This document shows, in pieces, positions 26,128 to 34,991 of a DNA stretch of 64,000 bases. Position numbers and translations under genes: made by a program. The stretch's first letter is position 1. Each line of letters starts with the position of its first letter. Below the pieces are notes generated by a model. It saw nothing but the letters and a program-made list of their open reading frames with translations. It was not told the origin of the DNA and did no database searches. Source of the DNA: Leucobacter aridicollis (GTDB lineage Bacteria; Actinomycetota; Actinomycetes; Actinomycetales; Microbacteriaceae); the NCBI RefSeq assembly GCF_013409595.1, contig NZ_JACCBD010000001.1:2604001-2668000 (forward strand), in the 5' to 3' direction.

Positions 26128-28958
26128 CTGGAACCACCGACCGTGGTGTCCTCGGGCATGAGGCTGCCACACGCGGAGAGCAGGGTGCTCTGGCCCACGG
26201 CGAGCGACGGGACCGATCCGATCAGGCCGCCGTCACCCAGGCGGGTGTCGGTGTCCGTGACCATGATGTCGGTGAGCTCAGTTGCCCAGTCGTCAGCCGA
26301 GATGTTCGACACCTCGTAGACGAAGCACACAGCCTGGCCATCGGTCAGTCGTGCACCGGCAAGCGCCTCCGTGCCCGTCGCCATGATCTGCGCCGGCGAG
26401 GACGCGTCACCCACGTCCGTGAACGCACGCTTGGTGATCTTCACCGACGGATCCGTGGAGAACAGCTTCACGAGGAGGTCGTTCACGACGAGGCCGTCGA
26501 AGTTCGAGTCGTCAGAGGTCACGGTGTGGCTGAACCGCACCGGGGTGTTCGCGGGGACGTCGCCTTCGGCGGCCGTCACCTTGATCTTGCCCGAGCTCGT
26601 TGCACCCGCGGCGATGACCGCGTTCACGTTCGACAGCTCAACACTGTTGTCCGTTGCAGCCTGGTCAGGCGTCGCAACAAAGTTCAGGTCCGATGACGGC
26701 TTCGGAGCACCCGAGGCAATCGTGAGCTGGTACTGCTTACCAGTGGGCTCACCGGTCACGAGCGTGAACGAGCCTGGCTTCGCCTGCACCGGGTTGATGA
26801 ACGTGATGTCCGGGTCGGTGCTCTCGGCCGCAGCGCGGTTCGTGAGACCACCCGTACTCGTCACCTTCTCGGCGGCGATCCCAGCGGTCACCTTCGCAGA
26901 GTCATCGACCCTGGCGATCACCGTGAACTCGCGGTTCGCGGTGCCCGAGATGGGCTTCACGGATACTGAGCGGGGGTTCAGGCGGCCCGCGTCGACGGTC
27001 TCGGCGACCGCAGCAGCGGTGACGTCGACCACACCAGCGGTGACGCTTGCGGGGTCCAGCGGCAGCGACGACTTCACCGTGTAGTGGAGATCGCGCGCCA
27101 TCGTCGAATCGTTCTGGGTTGCGGACTGGTCGATCGTCAGCTCGGGGCGGCAGTTGCCGCTGAAGCCAACCATTCGCGAGTACTGCGAGGACTGACCGGT
27201 CGTTGCGCCGACAGTCTGCATCCGGACGTAGCCCTGGCCGGCGCCCGTGTTTGCGTCGACAATCGTCGCCTCATCGAACTCGCCGACAACCGTCGACGGG
27301 AACTTCTGGGGTCCGACCGGGAGGTCGAGCAGGAGCTTCGCGCTGGAGCCGGTGATTCCCTCAACGCGGCCGAGGTAGACCTCGGCGGTCCGGTCAGCGG
27401 TCCAGTACAGGTCGAGGTCGACCGTACTCTCGGGGAGCGGCAGGTCACTCGGCGCGGACACGTCAAGCGTTGCCACGCAGGCGGGGACGTCTGCAGCGAG
27501 CGGCGACTCCACCTGGATCGAGCCTGCTGGGGCGTCGCCAGTCAGTACTGCCGAGTCACCCGTCGGGTACCAGGTCATGACGCGACCGTTCGCGTTCCGG
27601 TTGTTGTCGAGCAGTGCGTTCGAGCCGTCGCGGCCCTCCTCGGCGGTGCCGGGGCGGTTCTGGCTCGCGCTGCGCTCGCCGAACGTGTTCTTCTCAACGT
27701 TCACGGTGCCCGTGTCGTAGAGGTAGATTGAGTTGGCTGAGTAGCCGTTGAAGTAGTTGTTCGCGATTCGCATGTCGCCGGCATTACCACTGGTCGTGTT
27801 GCCGTTCCATGCGACTGCCATCGTCTGGCCTGAGGTGTCGCGGACAAACTGGTTGCCACTGATCTCGTTCTTGCCGGCGATCTGGCCGTACGGCAGCGTG
27901 ATGAACGCATTGGTTGAGCCCGAGCCCGTGCCGCGCACGTTGATGAACTCGTTGTCGGTGATCGTGATGTCCGACACCTTCGCGCTCGTTCCCGCGGTAT
28001 TGCCAGTAGCAAACGGGAAGGCACTCTGAGCGAGGAGGTTCGACACGAATGAGTTCGTGAAGGTGAACCCATCGACGATGACGCCGGCGCCGCGACCCGA
28101 GAACCCGAGAATGTCGGTGCGGCAGCCGGAGCCGTCGCTCGAGCTACAGGAACCGCCAACGGTGTAGGTCACGCGAACATTGTCGATGACGATGTTTTCG
28201 ATGGGAGTCGCGCTCTGCGCGTTCACCCAGAACAGCGCGTCGCCGGCGTAGAAGCCCTGGAGCCTATAGTTCTTAACAGTGATGTCCTTGGCGCCCTCGC
28301 GGTAGACCACGAACCGCTCAGGTCCGTAGTGGGCCTGGGTCACAGAGGAGCCTCCGTCGATCGTGACGCGCAGAGCTTTCGGGCCCATCACGAACGAGGT
28401 CTCGCCCGACAGCGCCTGGTTCATGTTCAGGAAGTTGATGTCCGGGCCGTTCGCGTGGAAGAGCGCGCCGCCGGTGTCGCGGCTCGCCTCAATCGTGACC
28501 TGGCTCTTCATGTCGATCGTCACGGGCGCGGTGACCGCGAAGTGCGATCCACCGTCACGGGACGAAGGAGATGCAGTTTCCATGTACTGGTACCCCGACA
28601 GTGGCACCGGGTCAATGTTGCCCGTGAAGCCCGCTGCCGGAGTGATGAGGATCGCGCCCGGCGCGAGGTTCAGCGCGTTCGACTCTTCAAGTGCTGCGCG
28701 CATGGTGCACGTGCCTGCTGCGGTTGCGCAGATGCCGTCACCGGGGTTCGCGTCCTTGGCGTTCGCGGTCACGTCGGCCGAGTTCAGCTCGAACGTGTGC
28801 GTCACGGCCTGGGCCGATGAAACCGGCAGGAAGGGGCTCGCGATCAGTGCGACCGCGAGAGCGGCAGCGGCGAACGCACCTCCACGCCGCCGATGTAGAC
28901 GCCCGGCCGCGTGGCGTGACGCTGCGGCCGCTCCGCCTGTACTCGCTCGATGTCGCAT
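26124..28958 (-). CDS. Large secreted beta-helix surface protein with CSLREA-like N-terminus
   Basis: A 944-residue protein. A long signal peptide ends about residue 51 (PVSSAQA). Residues about 52-95 resemble a CSLREA domain (NPGDGICATAAGTCTMRAALE). Residues about 100-480 have the NxxF/I and Asn/Gly-rich repeats of a right-handed parallel beta-helix (IENIVIDNVRVTYTVGG, ISGNQFVRD, VEKNTFGER). Residues about 600-940 form DUF11-like or Ig-like repeats. There is no sortase signal and no C-terminal helix, so it is either released or held by other subunits. It is the first gene of the six-gene operon; GTGA couples the next gene. Such a domain mix suggests adhesion or carbohydrate binding (inference). 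Confidence 0.82.
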   Translation of the reverse strand: MRHRASTGGAAAASRHAAGRLHRRRGGAFAAAALAVALIASPFLPVSSAQAVTHTFELNSADVTANAKDANPGDGICATAAGTCTMRAALEESNALNLAPGAILITPAAGFTGNIDPVPLSGYQYMETASPSSRDGGSHFAVTAPVTIDMKSQVTIEASRDTGGALFHANGPDINFLNMNQALSGETSFVMGPKALRVTIDGGSSVTQAHYGPERFVVYREGAKDITVKNYRLQGFYAGDALFWVNAQSATPIENIVIDNVRVTYTVGGSCSSSDGSGCRTDILGFSGRGAGVIVDGFTFTNSFVSNLLAQSAFPFATGNTAGTSAKVSDITITDNEFINVRGTGSGSTNAFITLPYGQIAGKNEISGNQFVRDTSGQTMAVAWNGNTTSGNAGDMRIANNYFNGYSANSIYLYDTGTVNVEKNTFGERSASQNRPGTAEEGRDGSNALLDNNRNANGRVMTWYPTGDSAVLTGDAPAGSIQVESPLAADVPACVATLDVSAPSDLPLPESTVDLDLYWTADRTAEVYLGRVEGITGSSAKLLLDLPVGPQKFPSTVVGEFDEATIVDANTGAGQGYVRMQTVGATTGQSSQYSRMVGFSGNCRPELTIDQSATQNDSTMARDLHYTVKSSLPLDPASVTAGVVDVTAAAVAETVDAGRLNPRSVSVKPISGTANREFTVIARVDDSAKVTAGIAAEKVTSTGGLTNRAAAESTDPDITFINPVQAKPGSFTLVTGEPTGKQYQLTIASGAPKPSSDLNFVATPDQAATDNSVELSNVNAVIAAGATSSGKIKVTAAEGDVPANTPVRFSHTVTSDDSNFDGLVVNDLLVKLFSTDPSVKITKRAFTDVGDASSPAQIMATGTEALAGARLTDGQAVCFVYEVSNISADDWATELTDIMVTDTDTRLGDGGLIGSVPSLAVGQSTLLSACGSLMPEDTTVGGSR

Positions 28959-28980
28959 GTCGAGGGGTTCCCTTCTTGTC

Positions 28981-29005
28981 GCTGTTCTGCCCTTACGAGA
29001 ACAGC
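28981..29005 (-). promoter_or_regulatory. Inverted repeat in the 5' region of the surface operon
   Basis: GCTGTTCT and AGAACAGC pair perfectly (8 bp, 9-nt loop), 22 bp before the ATG of the 944-residue gene. It is either an operator or an mRNA hairpin in the leader. Confidence 0.5.
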
Positions 29006-29025
29006 CTGACCGAAGGAATCGGGGG

Positions 29026-29087
29026 TGAGTACTGCGAGTGATGTGGCTGTTGAGCCGCTGAGTACGTTCTGAGGCACAACTGAGTAC
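29026..29087 (+). promoter_or_regulatory. Helically phased TGAG(TAC) repeats upstream of the surface operon
   Basis: TGAGTAC occurs at 29026, 29059 and 29081, with TGAGTAG at 29202. TGAG sits at 29059, 29070 and 29081, exactly 11 bp apart, one helical turn. The array is 70-130 bp before the surface operon start, where an activator or response regulator would bind. Confidence 0.45.
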
Positions 29088-29239
29088 GGAAACATGCGTA
29101 CCCAGTCGCTTACTTAGGTAGGAGATCGCATTTACCCCCCACAGACAACGCAGCGCAAATGCGTAGTTGCAGGCGCGGCGCTACTGGGTTCCGGGGGAAC
29201 CTGAGTAGCCGTTCCCCACCCCCCGACGTGCCAGCGAAG

Positions 29240-29941
29240 CTAGGCGATGAGCCCCTCGTCGCTCGAGTGACGCGTGAGCTCCTCTTCGAGCGCCGCGCGC
29301 ATGGTACCGCCGATGACGCGGTCCGCCCCGGTGATGCCGAGGGCCTCAAGCGCCTCGATCGCGTTCGCCGCTGCGGCCCGCGCGGTATCACCCGCGGCGG
29401 TCACCGCCGCGGCGTATGCCGCTCGGTCGGATTCGGCGACGAGCACGGGCTCAGCGCCCATCTCGACCACGAGCGCCTGCCCGATGGGTTGCACGACGGT
29501 CGGCGCGGTGACGGCGACGGTGGCGCCCGACAGTCGCGTGAGATCCAGGCTCGTACCGGTAAAGACGATGCCGGGGTGCAGAGCGATCGGGATCACCCCC
29601 GGCGCGTCAGCAAACACCGCGGTGCCGTGCTCCGGCGCCGTGTGGATCACCAGCTGGCCCGGCTGCCACGCGCCAAGCTTCGCGAGCCCCGACACGAGGC
29701 CGGGGATCTCACTGCCCGGGATCGCGAGCAACACCATTTCGGCGCGGCGCACGACCTCCTGCACCTCGAGGAGCGGAACGCCCGGCAGCATCGCCTCTGC
29801 GCGCTCTCTGCTCTCATCGCTGACCGCACTCATGCCAACGATCGCATGGCCGACGCCGGCGAGCGCGCGCCCCAGCACGGGGCCCACCTTGCCGGCGCCG
29901 ACGATGCCGATGCCGAGTCGGCTAGCTCTAAGGCCGCTCAT
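29240..29941 (-). CDS. DUF2520/Rossmann-fold protein (F420-like NAD(P)-binding)
   Basis: A 233-residue protein with an N-terminal Rossmann motif GIVGAGKVGPVLGRALAGVG (residues about 10-29) and a C-terminal helical DUF2520 domain (about 115-233). It resembles prephenate dehydrogenase- or pyrroline-5-carboxylate reductase-like dehydrogenases, but no function is established for the family. The ATG at 29941 overlaps the end of the PH-domain gene by 14 bp; the open frame continues upstream over that gene. It is the last gene of the long tilS-to-DUF2520 run. In related actinobacteria it often precedes panC, which is not in this place here. Confidence 0.83.
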   Translation of the reverse strand: MSGLRASRLGIGIVGAGKVGPVLGRALAGVGHAIVGMSAVSDESRERAEAMLPGVPLLEVQEVVRRAEMVLLAIPGSEIPGLVSGLAKLGAWQPGQLVIHTAPEHGTAVFADAPGVIPIALHPGIVFTGTSLDLTRLSGATVAVTAPTVVQPIGQALVVEMGAEPVLVAESDRAAYAAAVTAAGDTARAAAANAIEALEALGITGADRVIGGTMRAALEEELTRHSSDEGLIA

Positions 29942-31658
29942 CGCTCTCGCTCCGCCTCGCCGTCGGGTGGCCGTCGGATTCCGCGCGCTGCACGGCGAGC
30001 ACCGCGGCGGAGAGGTGCTCAAAGACCGCGCGCGCGTCGTCAAGCGCGATACCGCGCACGGAGACTCGCACCGGCCCAAGCACGGTGTGCGCCTGCAGCG
30101 AGGCGAGCTTCAGCACGTAGTGGCACATCGGGCGGCTGAGCTGCACGGACTGCGCGCGCACGATCGGCATGATCGCGAACGACCGCGTGAGCGCCCCCCG
30201 CCTGATACGAAGCGTCACGTCGGTGAGAGCGGCCGGATCGGTTGGCACGTCGATCCGCACTCCCGCGCGGCGCTTGCCGAACCAGAGCAGCCAGCCCGAG
30301 CGCGGCCCGGCCCCGACGTAGTCTTCGCCGGCCCCGGTGAGCCCCTCGGTGATGCCCGTCGCCGCGCCTGGGACGAGCGTCTCGATGACCCGGACCACGT
30401 CGTCGTGCCTGCCGACGGGCAGCACGACGTTCTGGGTGACGCTCTGCCCCGCCTCGGACACCGAGTGTCCCGCGAGCGTTACGCGGACGCGCCACCACCC
30501 GAACGGCCGCCAGAACAGCGGCTGGCGCGCCTCGATCGCGTGAATCCTGCCGAACGGGATGGAGTCGGTGACCGTCGAGGTGAGTCCTGAGCCGACCCGC
30601 ACCGACTCGCGCCCCCGCGAGAGTGTGAAGTTGAAGCCCTTATTGAACTGGGCGAACATCATGCCGACAGTGACCAGGATGAGCGGGATGACGGTGAGCA
30701 GCGACACGCCGCCAGCCGCGAGGAATCCGCTATTGCCAGTGACCGCGCCAATCGCGGAGCTGATGAGCCCCCAGAAGATCGCGACGAGCAGCAGGATGAG
30801 CGTGATGACGGCTTCCCAGCTCAGCAGAATCGAGCCGAGCAGCCGCCCCAGCGGCACGCGCACGAGCGCCTGCGCCTCGGCGGCCTCCGGATCCACGTCG
30901 AAGTCAGCAAAGTCCTGGACACGCTCCGTGAGCGAGTCCGCGGGCTGCGCGTACCGTGTGCCGTCGTACGAGACGGCGGCGGCGGGCGCGACGACGCCGG
31001 GCGCCGCGTCGACGCTGGTTCCCGAGCGGCGGGCCGATGCGAGCTGCAGAATCCGCTCGCGCACTGCCTTCGCGTCCCGGTGCCCGAGATAGGCGAGCTC
31101 GACCTTCCCGCCCTGGCCGCCGGTGAGCACCTCGATCTTCGTGAGTCCGAGCAGTCGCGCGAGCAGCGGGCGCTGCAGGTTGACGCTCTGCACGCGATCG
31201 AGCGGCGCCCGCCGGTGCTGCCTGAACAGCACGCCGGAGCGCGACTCGACCGCCTCGCCGGAGACGCGATACGTATGGAACCGCCACGCGACCCAGGAGA
31301 CGCCGATGATGACCACGAGCAGCAGTACGACGCCGCCGAGCACGATCAGCAGGGTCTGGCCGTTCGACAGCATGCCGAGGATCGCGGTGAACTCGTCGTC
31401 CTCGACGGGTTCGTGTGTCGATGCTGCGACGAACATCCGCACGAACAGGTCACGGAAGTTCGCGATGAAGACGCCGATGAGCACGAGCAGCACGAGGCCG
31501 CCGCGCAGCAGCGGGGAGATCGGGTGCAGCCGGCGCCATCCCTCCGCGTCGGCCGTGCCGGGCATCGCCTCGGCGCCGGCGGGCTCCACGGATCCCGCGA
31601 GCGGCTCGCCCGCGGGCGGCACCGCCGGATCCTGACCGGGAAGGCCTGGGGAGGTCAC
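29928..31658 (-). CDS. Membrane protein with bacterial PH domains (YdbT-like)
   Basis: A 576-residue membrane protein. Two helix pairs (about residues 52-70 and 97-125; about 280-305 and 315-345) alternate with PH (DUF304/bPH2) domains: RVSGEAVESRSGVLFRQHRR with the DRVQSVNLQRPLLARLLG signature (about residues 140-175), and a second copy around LSRGRESVRVGSGLTS with the IPFGRIHAIEARQPLFW signature. Paired with the short PH protein upstream (4-bp overlap), it is the usual YdbS/YdbT-like pair, proposed to act at the membrane. Function is not established. Confidence 0.88.
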   Translation of the reverse strand: MTSPGLPGQDPAVPPAGEPLAGSVEPAGAEAMPGTADAEGWRRLHPISPLLRGGLVLLVLIGVFIANFRDLFVRMFVAASTHEPVEDDEFTAILGMLSNGQTLLIVLGGVVLLLVVIIGVSWVAWRFHTYRVSGEAVESRSGVLFRQHRRAPLDRVQSVNLQRPLLARLLGLTKIEVLTGGQGGKVELAYLGHRDAKAVRERILQLASARRSGTSVDAAPGVVAPAAAVSYDGTRYAQPADSLTERVQDFADFDVDPEAAEAQALVRVPLGRLLGSILLSWEAVITLILLLVAIFWGLISSAIGAVTGNSGFLAAGGVSLLTVIPLILVTVGMMFAQFNKGFNFTLSRGRESVRVGSGLTSTVTDSIPFGRIHAIEARQPLFWRPFGWWRVRVTLAGHSVSEAGQSVTQNVVLPVGRHDDVVRVIETLVPGAATGITEGLTGAGEDYVGAGPRSGWLLWFGKRRAGVRIDVPTDPAALTDVTLRIRRGALTRSFAIMPIVRAQSVQLSRPMCHYVLKLASLQAHTVLGPVRVSVRGIALDDARAVFEHLSAAVLAVQRAESDGHPTARRSESDERP

Positions 31659-32152
31659 AGCCCTGACCGCCGCGACTCGGCGAGCTCGACGAGGCGGTCG
31701 CGCAGCGCCTCGGCGTCGCTCGTGGTCAGCCCCGGCAGCTGCACGCCGGTCGCCGCAGACGCCGTCACAAACTTCAGCGTGGAGAGGCCGAGCGCGCGCA
31801 GCAGCGGGCCGCGCGTGATATCGACGAGCTGCAGCCTGCCGTACGGCACCGCCACGACTCGTTCGAACATGATGCCGCGGCGGAACAGGAGATCGTCCTC
31901 GCGCAGAATGTAGCCGATCGCCTTAACCCTGCGAAACGCGAAGAGCGAGTTCACCAGGAAGAAGACGACGAGAGCCCACAGGCCGAGCGTGAGCCAGAGC
32001 GGAACATCGCCGTTATTCGTGAGCGACACGATAATGACGCCGACGAGCGGGAAGAACGACGTCACGACGTTGATGATGAGGTCAGAGACGGCGTACTTTG
32101 GCGAGACTCGGTGCCACTTGGGCTCGAGTGCGGGGAAAGTCTGTTGGGTCAC
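31655..32152 (-). CDS. Short bacterial PH-domain membrane protein (YdbS-like)
   Basis: A 165-residue protein with two transmembrane helices (about 30-75) and one bacterial PH domain containing RVKAIGYILREDDLLFRRGIM and VPYGRLQLVDITRGPLLRALG. It partners the larger PH protein downstream, with a 4-bp overlap on each side (with the DUF3180 gene and with 29928-31658). Confidence 0.9.
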   Translation of the reverse strand: MTQQTFPALEPKWHRVSPKYAVSDLIINVVTSFFPLVGVIIVSLTNNGDVPLWLTLGLWALVVFFLVNSLFAFRRVKAIGYILREDDLLFRRGIMFERVVAVPYGRLQLVDITRGPLLRALGLSTLKFVTASAATGVQLPGLTTSDAEALRDRLVELAESRRSGL

Positions 32153-32649
32153 GTCTCAAGTGTAGCCAGGCCCGGGTCGCTTTCGCCTTCCGGGTCGTCG
32201 CTCGGCGGCACCCGGCACAGGCGTTCGGCGATCAGCGCGCACACGAGCAGCACGACGCCCGCGGCCGTTGTGACGAGCATCGGCAACCAGGTGGGTGTCG
32301 GGGCCGGCACGCTCCGGCCGAGCAGCGACAGCAGCAACCCACCGCCGAAGCCCGCGAACGCTGCGCCGACGATCTGGCCGGCCCGGGCCGTCGCGAGGAG
32401 GCGGACGGCCTGGAACGGGTTCACCGCACCGGTGCCCTTCGCGACGTGCTTGCGCAACCGAAGTCCCAGGACGACAAGCAGCACCGCGAGCGCGACGAGC
32501 GTGATCGCCATCGAGTACGGCAGCAAGATCGACGGCCGCCCGCGCGAAGACAGCCACGCTTGGATGAGCAACGCGAGCGCGGCCCCGACCGCTCCGGTGC
32601 CGAGGAGGTGCAGCGGGTTCAGCCCGCGGAGCTTCTGCGGCGCGCTCAC
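32149..32649 (-). CDS. DUF3180 membrane protein
   Basis: A 166-residue membrane protein with four hydrophobic segments (about 16-33, 45-62, 92-112, 122-145). The order folK-DUF3180-PH-PH is conserved in actinobacteria, and the start LNPLHLLGTGAVGAALALL fits the family. Function unknown. It overlaps folK by 4 bp and the PH gene by 4 bp. Confidence 0.88.
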   Translation of the reverse strand: MSAPQKLRGLNPLHLLGTGAVGAALALLIQAWLSSRGRPSILLPYSMAITLVALAVLLVVLGLRLRKHVAKGTGAVNPFQAVRLLATARAGQIVGAAFAGFGGGLLLSLLGRSVPAPTPTWLPMLVTTAAGVVLLVCALIAERLCRVPPSDDPEGESDPGLATLET

Positions 32650-33197
32650 GCTGGCTCGCCCCCGGGACGCGTTGGCGCGTGCCCACGGTCGGCCGCGTCA
32701 GCGAGCGGGGTGGTGGTGTCGCCGATTCGGTCGAGCAGCTCTCGCACACGTCCGTGCCCCATGAGCACGGCGTCCGGATCGAGCGCGAGCCAGGGCGACA
32801 GTACAAAGTCGCGCTCGTGCGCGCGGGGGTGGGGCACCGTCAGCCTGTCGTCGGAAATCACTCTGCCGCCAAACAGGATGAGGTCGATGTCGAGGGTCCG
32901 GTCTCCCCATCTGGTGTCGCGAACTCTGCCATGCGCGGTCTCGATGCGCTGCATCGCGTCCAGAAGCGCGTGCGGCGCAAGCGTCGTCCGCAGCGTCGCG
33001 ACGCCGTTGATGTACTTTGGCGCCGCCGGATCGGGTCCGTCGAGCGTGAGTGCCACCGTCTCGTGCAGCGGGGAGGCGACGAAGTCAGTGACACCGTCGA
33101 CGTCGGCGAGCTCCCGCTGCGCTGCGCGGATCGTCTCGCCTCGGTCTCCGAGGTTCGCCCCGAACGCAAGCAGCACGGGAACGACCTGCGCGATCAT
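32646..33197 (-). CDS. folK: 6-hydroxymethyl-7,8-dihydropterin pyrophosphokinase
   Basis: A 183-residue enzyme that transfers pyrophosphate from ATP to hydroxymethyldihydropterin in folate synthesis. Signature elements are LAFGANLGDRGETIRAAQREL near the N-terminus, RWGDRTLDIDLILFGG (the metal-binding Asp pair in DIDL, about residues 99-105) and VPHPRAHERDFVLSPWL. The last 15 residues are a variable tail. It overlaps the folP/folB gene and the DUF3180 gene by 4 bp each. Confidence 0.96.
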   Translation of the reverse strand: MIAQVVPVLLAFGANLGDRGETIRAAQRELADVDGVTDFVASPLHETVALTLDGPDPAAPKYINGVATLRTTLAPHALLDAMQRIETAHGRVRDTRWGDRTLDIDLILFGGRVISDDRLTVPHPRAHERDFVLSPWLALDPDAVLMGHGRVRELLDRIGDTTTPLADAADRGHAPTRPGGEPA

Positions 33198-34399
33198 TCG
33201 GCTCTCCGAACACGGTCGACGGTGACGGCGACGTCGGCGAACGGCGCCTGGATCGGCGCGTCAGGCTTGTGCACGGTGATGCACGCCCGGTTCACCCCGG
33301 GATAGCCGAGTGCGAGCTGCGCGATGCGCTCGGCGACGGTTTCGATGAGGTCGACGGGGTCGGCGGCGACCGCCGCGACGACGGCGTCGGCGAACTCCCC
33401 ATAGTGCACGGTGCTCGCCAGGTCGTCGCCCGCCGCGGCGGCGCGGAGGTCCACGTCAAGCCTGGCGTCGATGAGGAAGCGCTGCCCCTGTTCGCGCTCG
33501 AAGTCGAAGACGCCGTGGTGCGCGTAGACCTCGAGCCCGGTCAACGTGATCTGGTCGCCGCCGGCTGGCCCGGCCCAGGCGCGCTCGACGGCGATCGCGG
33601 CGGCGGTGCCCGCAACATCGTGGACGCGGACGCCCCAGGCCCCGGCTCGCGCCGAGAGCGCGCTGACGACCGCGGTCGCGCCGTCGCGGTCGGCCGGGCC
33701 TGATGCCGCTCCGGGAAGCCCGCCGAGCACCTCGCCGAGCATTCGCTTCCGCGATGCACCGATCAGGACGGGGTAGCCGAGCGCCTGAAGCTCGCCCAGC
33801 CGCCGCAACAGCTCCCAGCACTGCTCGCCGGTCTTATCGAAGCCGAGCCCGGGATCGAGCACGATGAGCTCGCTCGGCACGCCCGCCGCGACCGCCTCGC
33901 TCGCCCGCTGCACGAGCTCGTCCCGCACCTCGCGCACGACGTCGCCGTAGACGGACCGCTCGTTCCGCGGATCCGGGATGCCGCGCCAGTGACCCAGGAT
34001 CAGCGTCGTGCCCGTTTCGGCGGCGGCGCGCGCCGCGACCTGGAACATTTCGGGGTCGTTGAGCCCGCCAGAGACGTCGTTGATAAAGCGCGCGCCGGCG
34101 GCAACGGCCGCCGCGGCGGTCTCCGCGTGAATCGTGTCGGTCGAGACCGCGATCCCGGCCGCGGAGAGCTCGCGGATGACCGGAATGACACGGCCGAGTT
34201 CCTCGTCGCGCGGCACCGGGGTCGCGCCGGGCCTGGTGGACTCGCCGCCGACATCGATCACGTCGGCGCCCTCCGCAACGAGCTCGCGGGCGCGGGCGAC
34301 GGCGCGTTCAGGATCGAGGTAGGCTCCCCCATCGCTGAAGGAATCGGGCGTGGTGTTGAGCACGCCAAGGATCAGCGGGGCGGTGCGGGCGCCGGTCAC
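33194..34399 (-). CDS. folP: Fused dihydropteroate synthase-dihydroneopterin aldolase
   Basis: A 401-residue fusion of two folate enzymes. Residues 1 to about 275 are FolP: LGVLNTTPDSFSDGGAYLD, GADVIDVGGESTRPG, INDVSGG, VLDPGLGFDKT and GASRKRML are its pterin- and pABA-site blocks. Residues about 281-401 are FolB: LTGLEVYAHHGVFDFEREQG with the catalytic Glu/His environment and DLIETVAERIAQLAL. FolB makes the substrate that FolK pyrophosphorylates, and FolP then condenses it with pABA, so the chimera spans steps on both sides of FolK. Flanked by folE and folK with 4-bp overlaps. Confidence 0.95.
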   Translation of the reverse strand: MTGARTAPLILGVLNTTPDSFSDGGAYLDPERAVARARELVAEGADVIDVGGESTRPGATPVPRDEELGRVIPVIRELSAAGIAVSTDTIHAETAAAAVAAGARFINDVSGGLNDPEMFQVAARAAAETGTTLILGHWRGIPDPRNERSVYGDVVREVRDELVQRASEAVAAGVPSELIVLDPGLGFDKTGEQCWELLRRLGELQALGYPVLIGASRKRMLGEVLGGLPGAASGPADRDGATAVVSALSARAGAWGVRVHDVAGTAAAIAVERAWAGPAGGDQITLTGLEVYAHHGVFDFEREQGQRFLIDARLDVDLRAAAAGDDLASTVHYGEFADAVVAAVAADPVDLIETVAERIAQLALGYPGVNRACITVHKPDAPIQAPFADVAVTVDRVRRAE

Positions 34400-34986
34400 A
34401 GCGAAGCCCTTGGGCTGCCTGGCGCGATGAGGGCCATGACCTCCGAGCGCGCGGCAGCATCGGTGAGGCTCCCACGCGCGGCGATGGTCACGGCCTCGGC
34501 CTCGGTCTCGCGCACACCCCGGTCAGCAACGCAGCCGTGGCTCGCTTCGAGGACGACGAGCACGCCCTTCGCGTCGAGCCCGTCGGCGATGGCCTGCGCG
34601 ATCTGTTCGCCGAGGCGTTCCTGGACCTGCGGGCGGGCGGCGAGAGCGTCGACGACGCGAGGCAACGCACTCAACCCGACGACGCGGTCGCGCGGCTGGT
34701 AGGCGACGTGGGCCCTCCCCCGGAACGGGAGCAGGTGGTGCTCGCAGATCGAGCGCAGCGCGATATCGCGCATGAGCACAAGCTCGCCCGTCTCACCATC
34801 GACGGGCACAGCGTCGCTCAGAAACTGCTGCGGATCGACGCCGACTCCCGCGAAGAACTCGGCGTAGGAGTCGGCAACGCGCCCGGGCGTCGCCCGGAGC
34901 TCGTCGCTTTCAGGGTCGGCGCCGATCGCGCTGAGCAGCTCGCGAACTGCTCTCGCCACACGCTCCCGATCCACTCCCGCGCTCAC
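34396..34986 (-). CDS. folE: GTP cyclohydrolase I
   Basis: A 196-residue enzyme that converts GTP to dihydroneopterin triphosphate, the first step of folate synthesis. Zinc ligands are visible as Cys/His in SICEHHLLPFRGRAHVAY (about residues 84-101) and Cys in SHGCVADRGV. VVGLSALPRVVDALAARPQVQERL is the conserved helix region. Its start is 5 bp after the ftsH stop, and its stop overlaps the folP start. Confidence 0.97.
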   Translation of the reverse strand: MSAGVDRERVARAVRELLSAIGADPESDELRATPGRVADSYAEFFAGVGVDPQQFLSDAVPVDGETGELVLMRDIALRSICEHHLLPFRGRAHVAYQPRDRVVGLSALPRVVDALAARPQVQERLGEQIAQAIADGLDAKGVLVVLEASHGCVADRGVRETEAEAVTIAARGSLTDAAARSEVMALIAPGSPRASL

Positions 34987-34991
34987 GTCAG

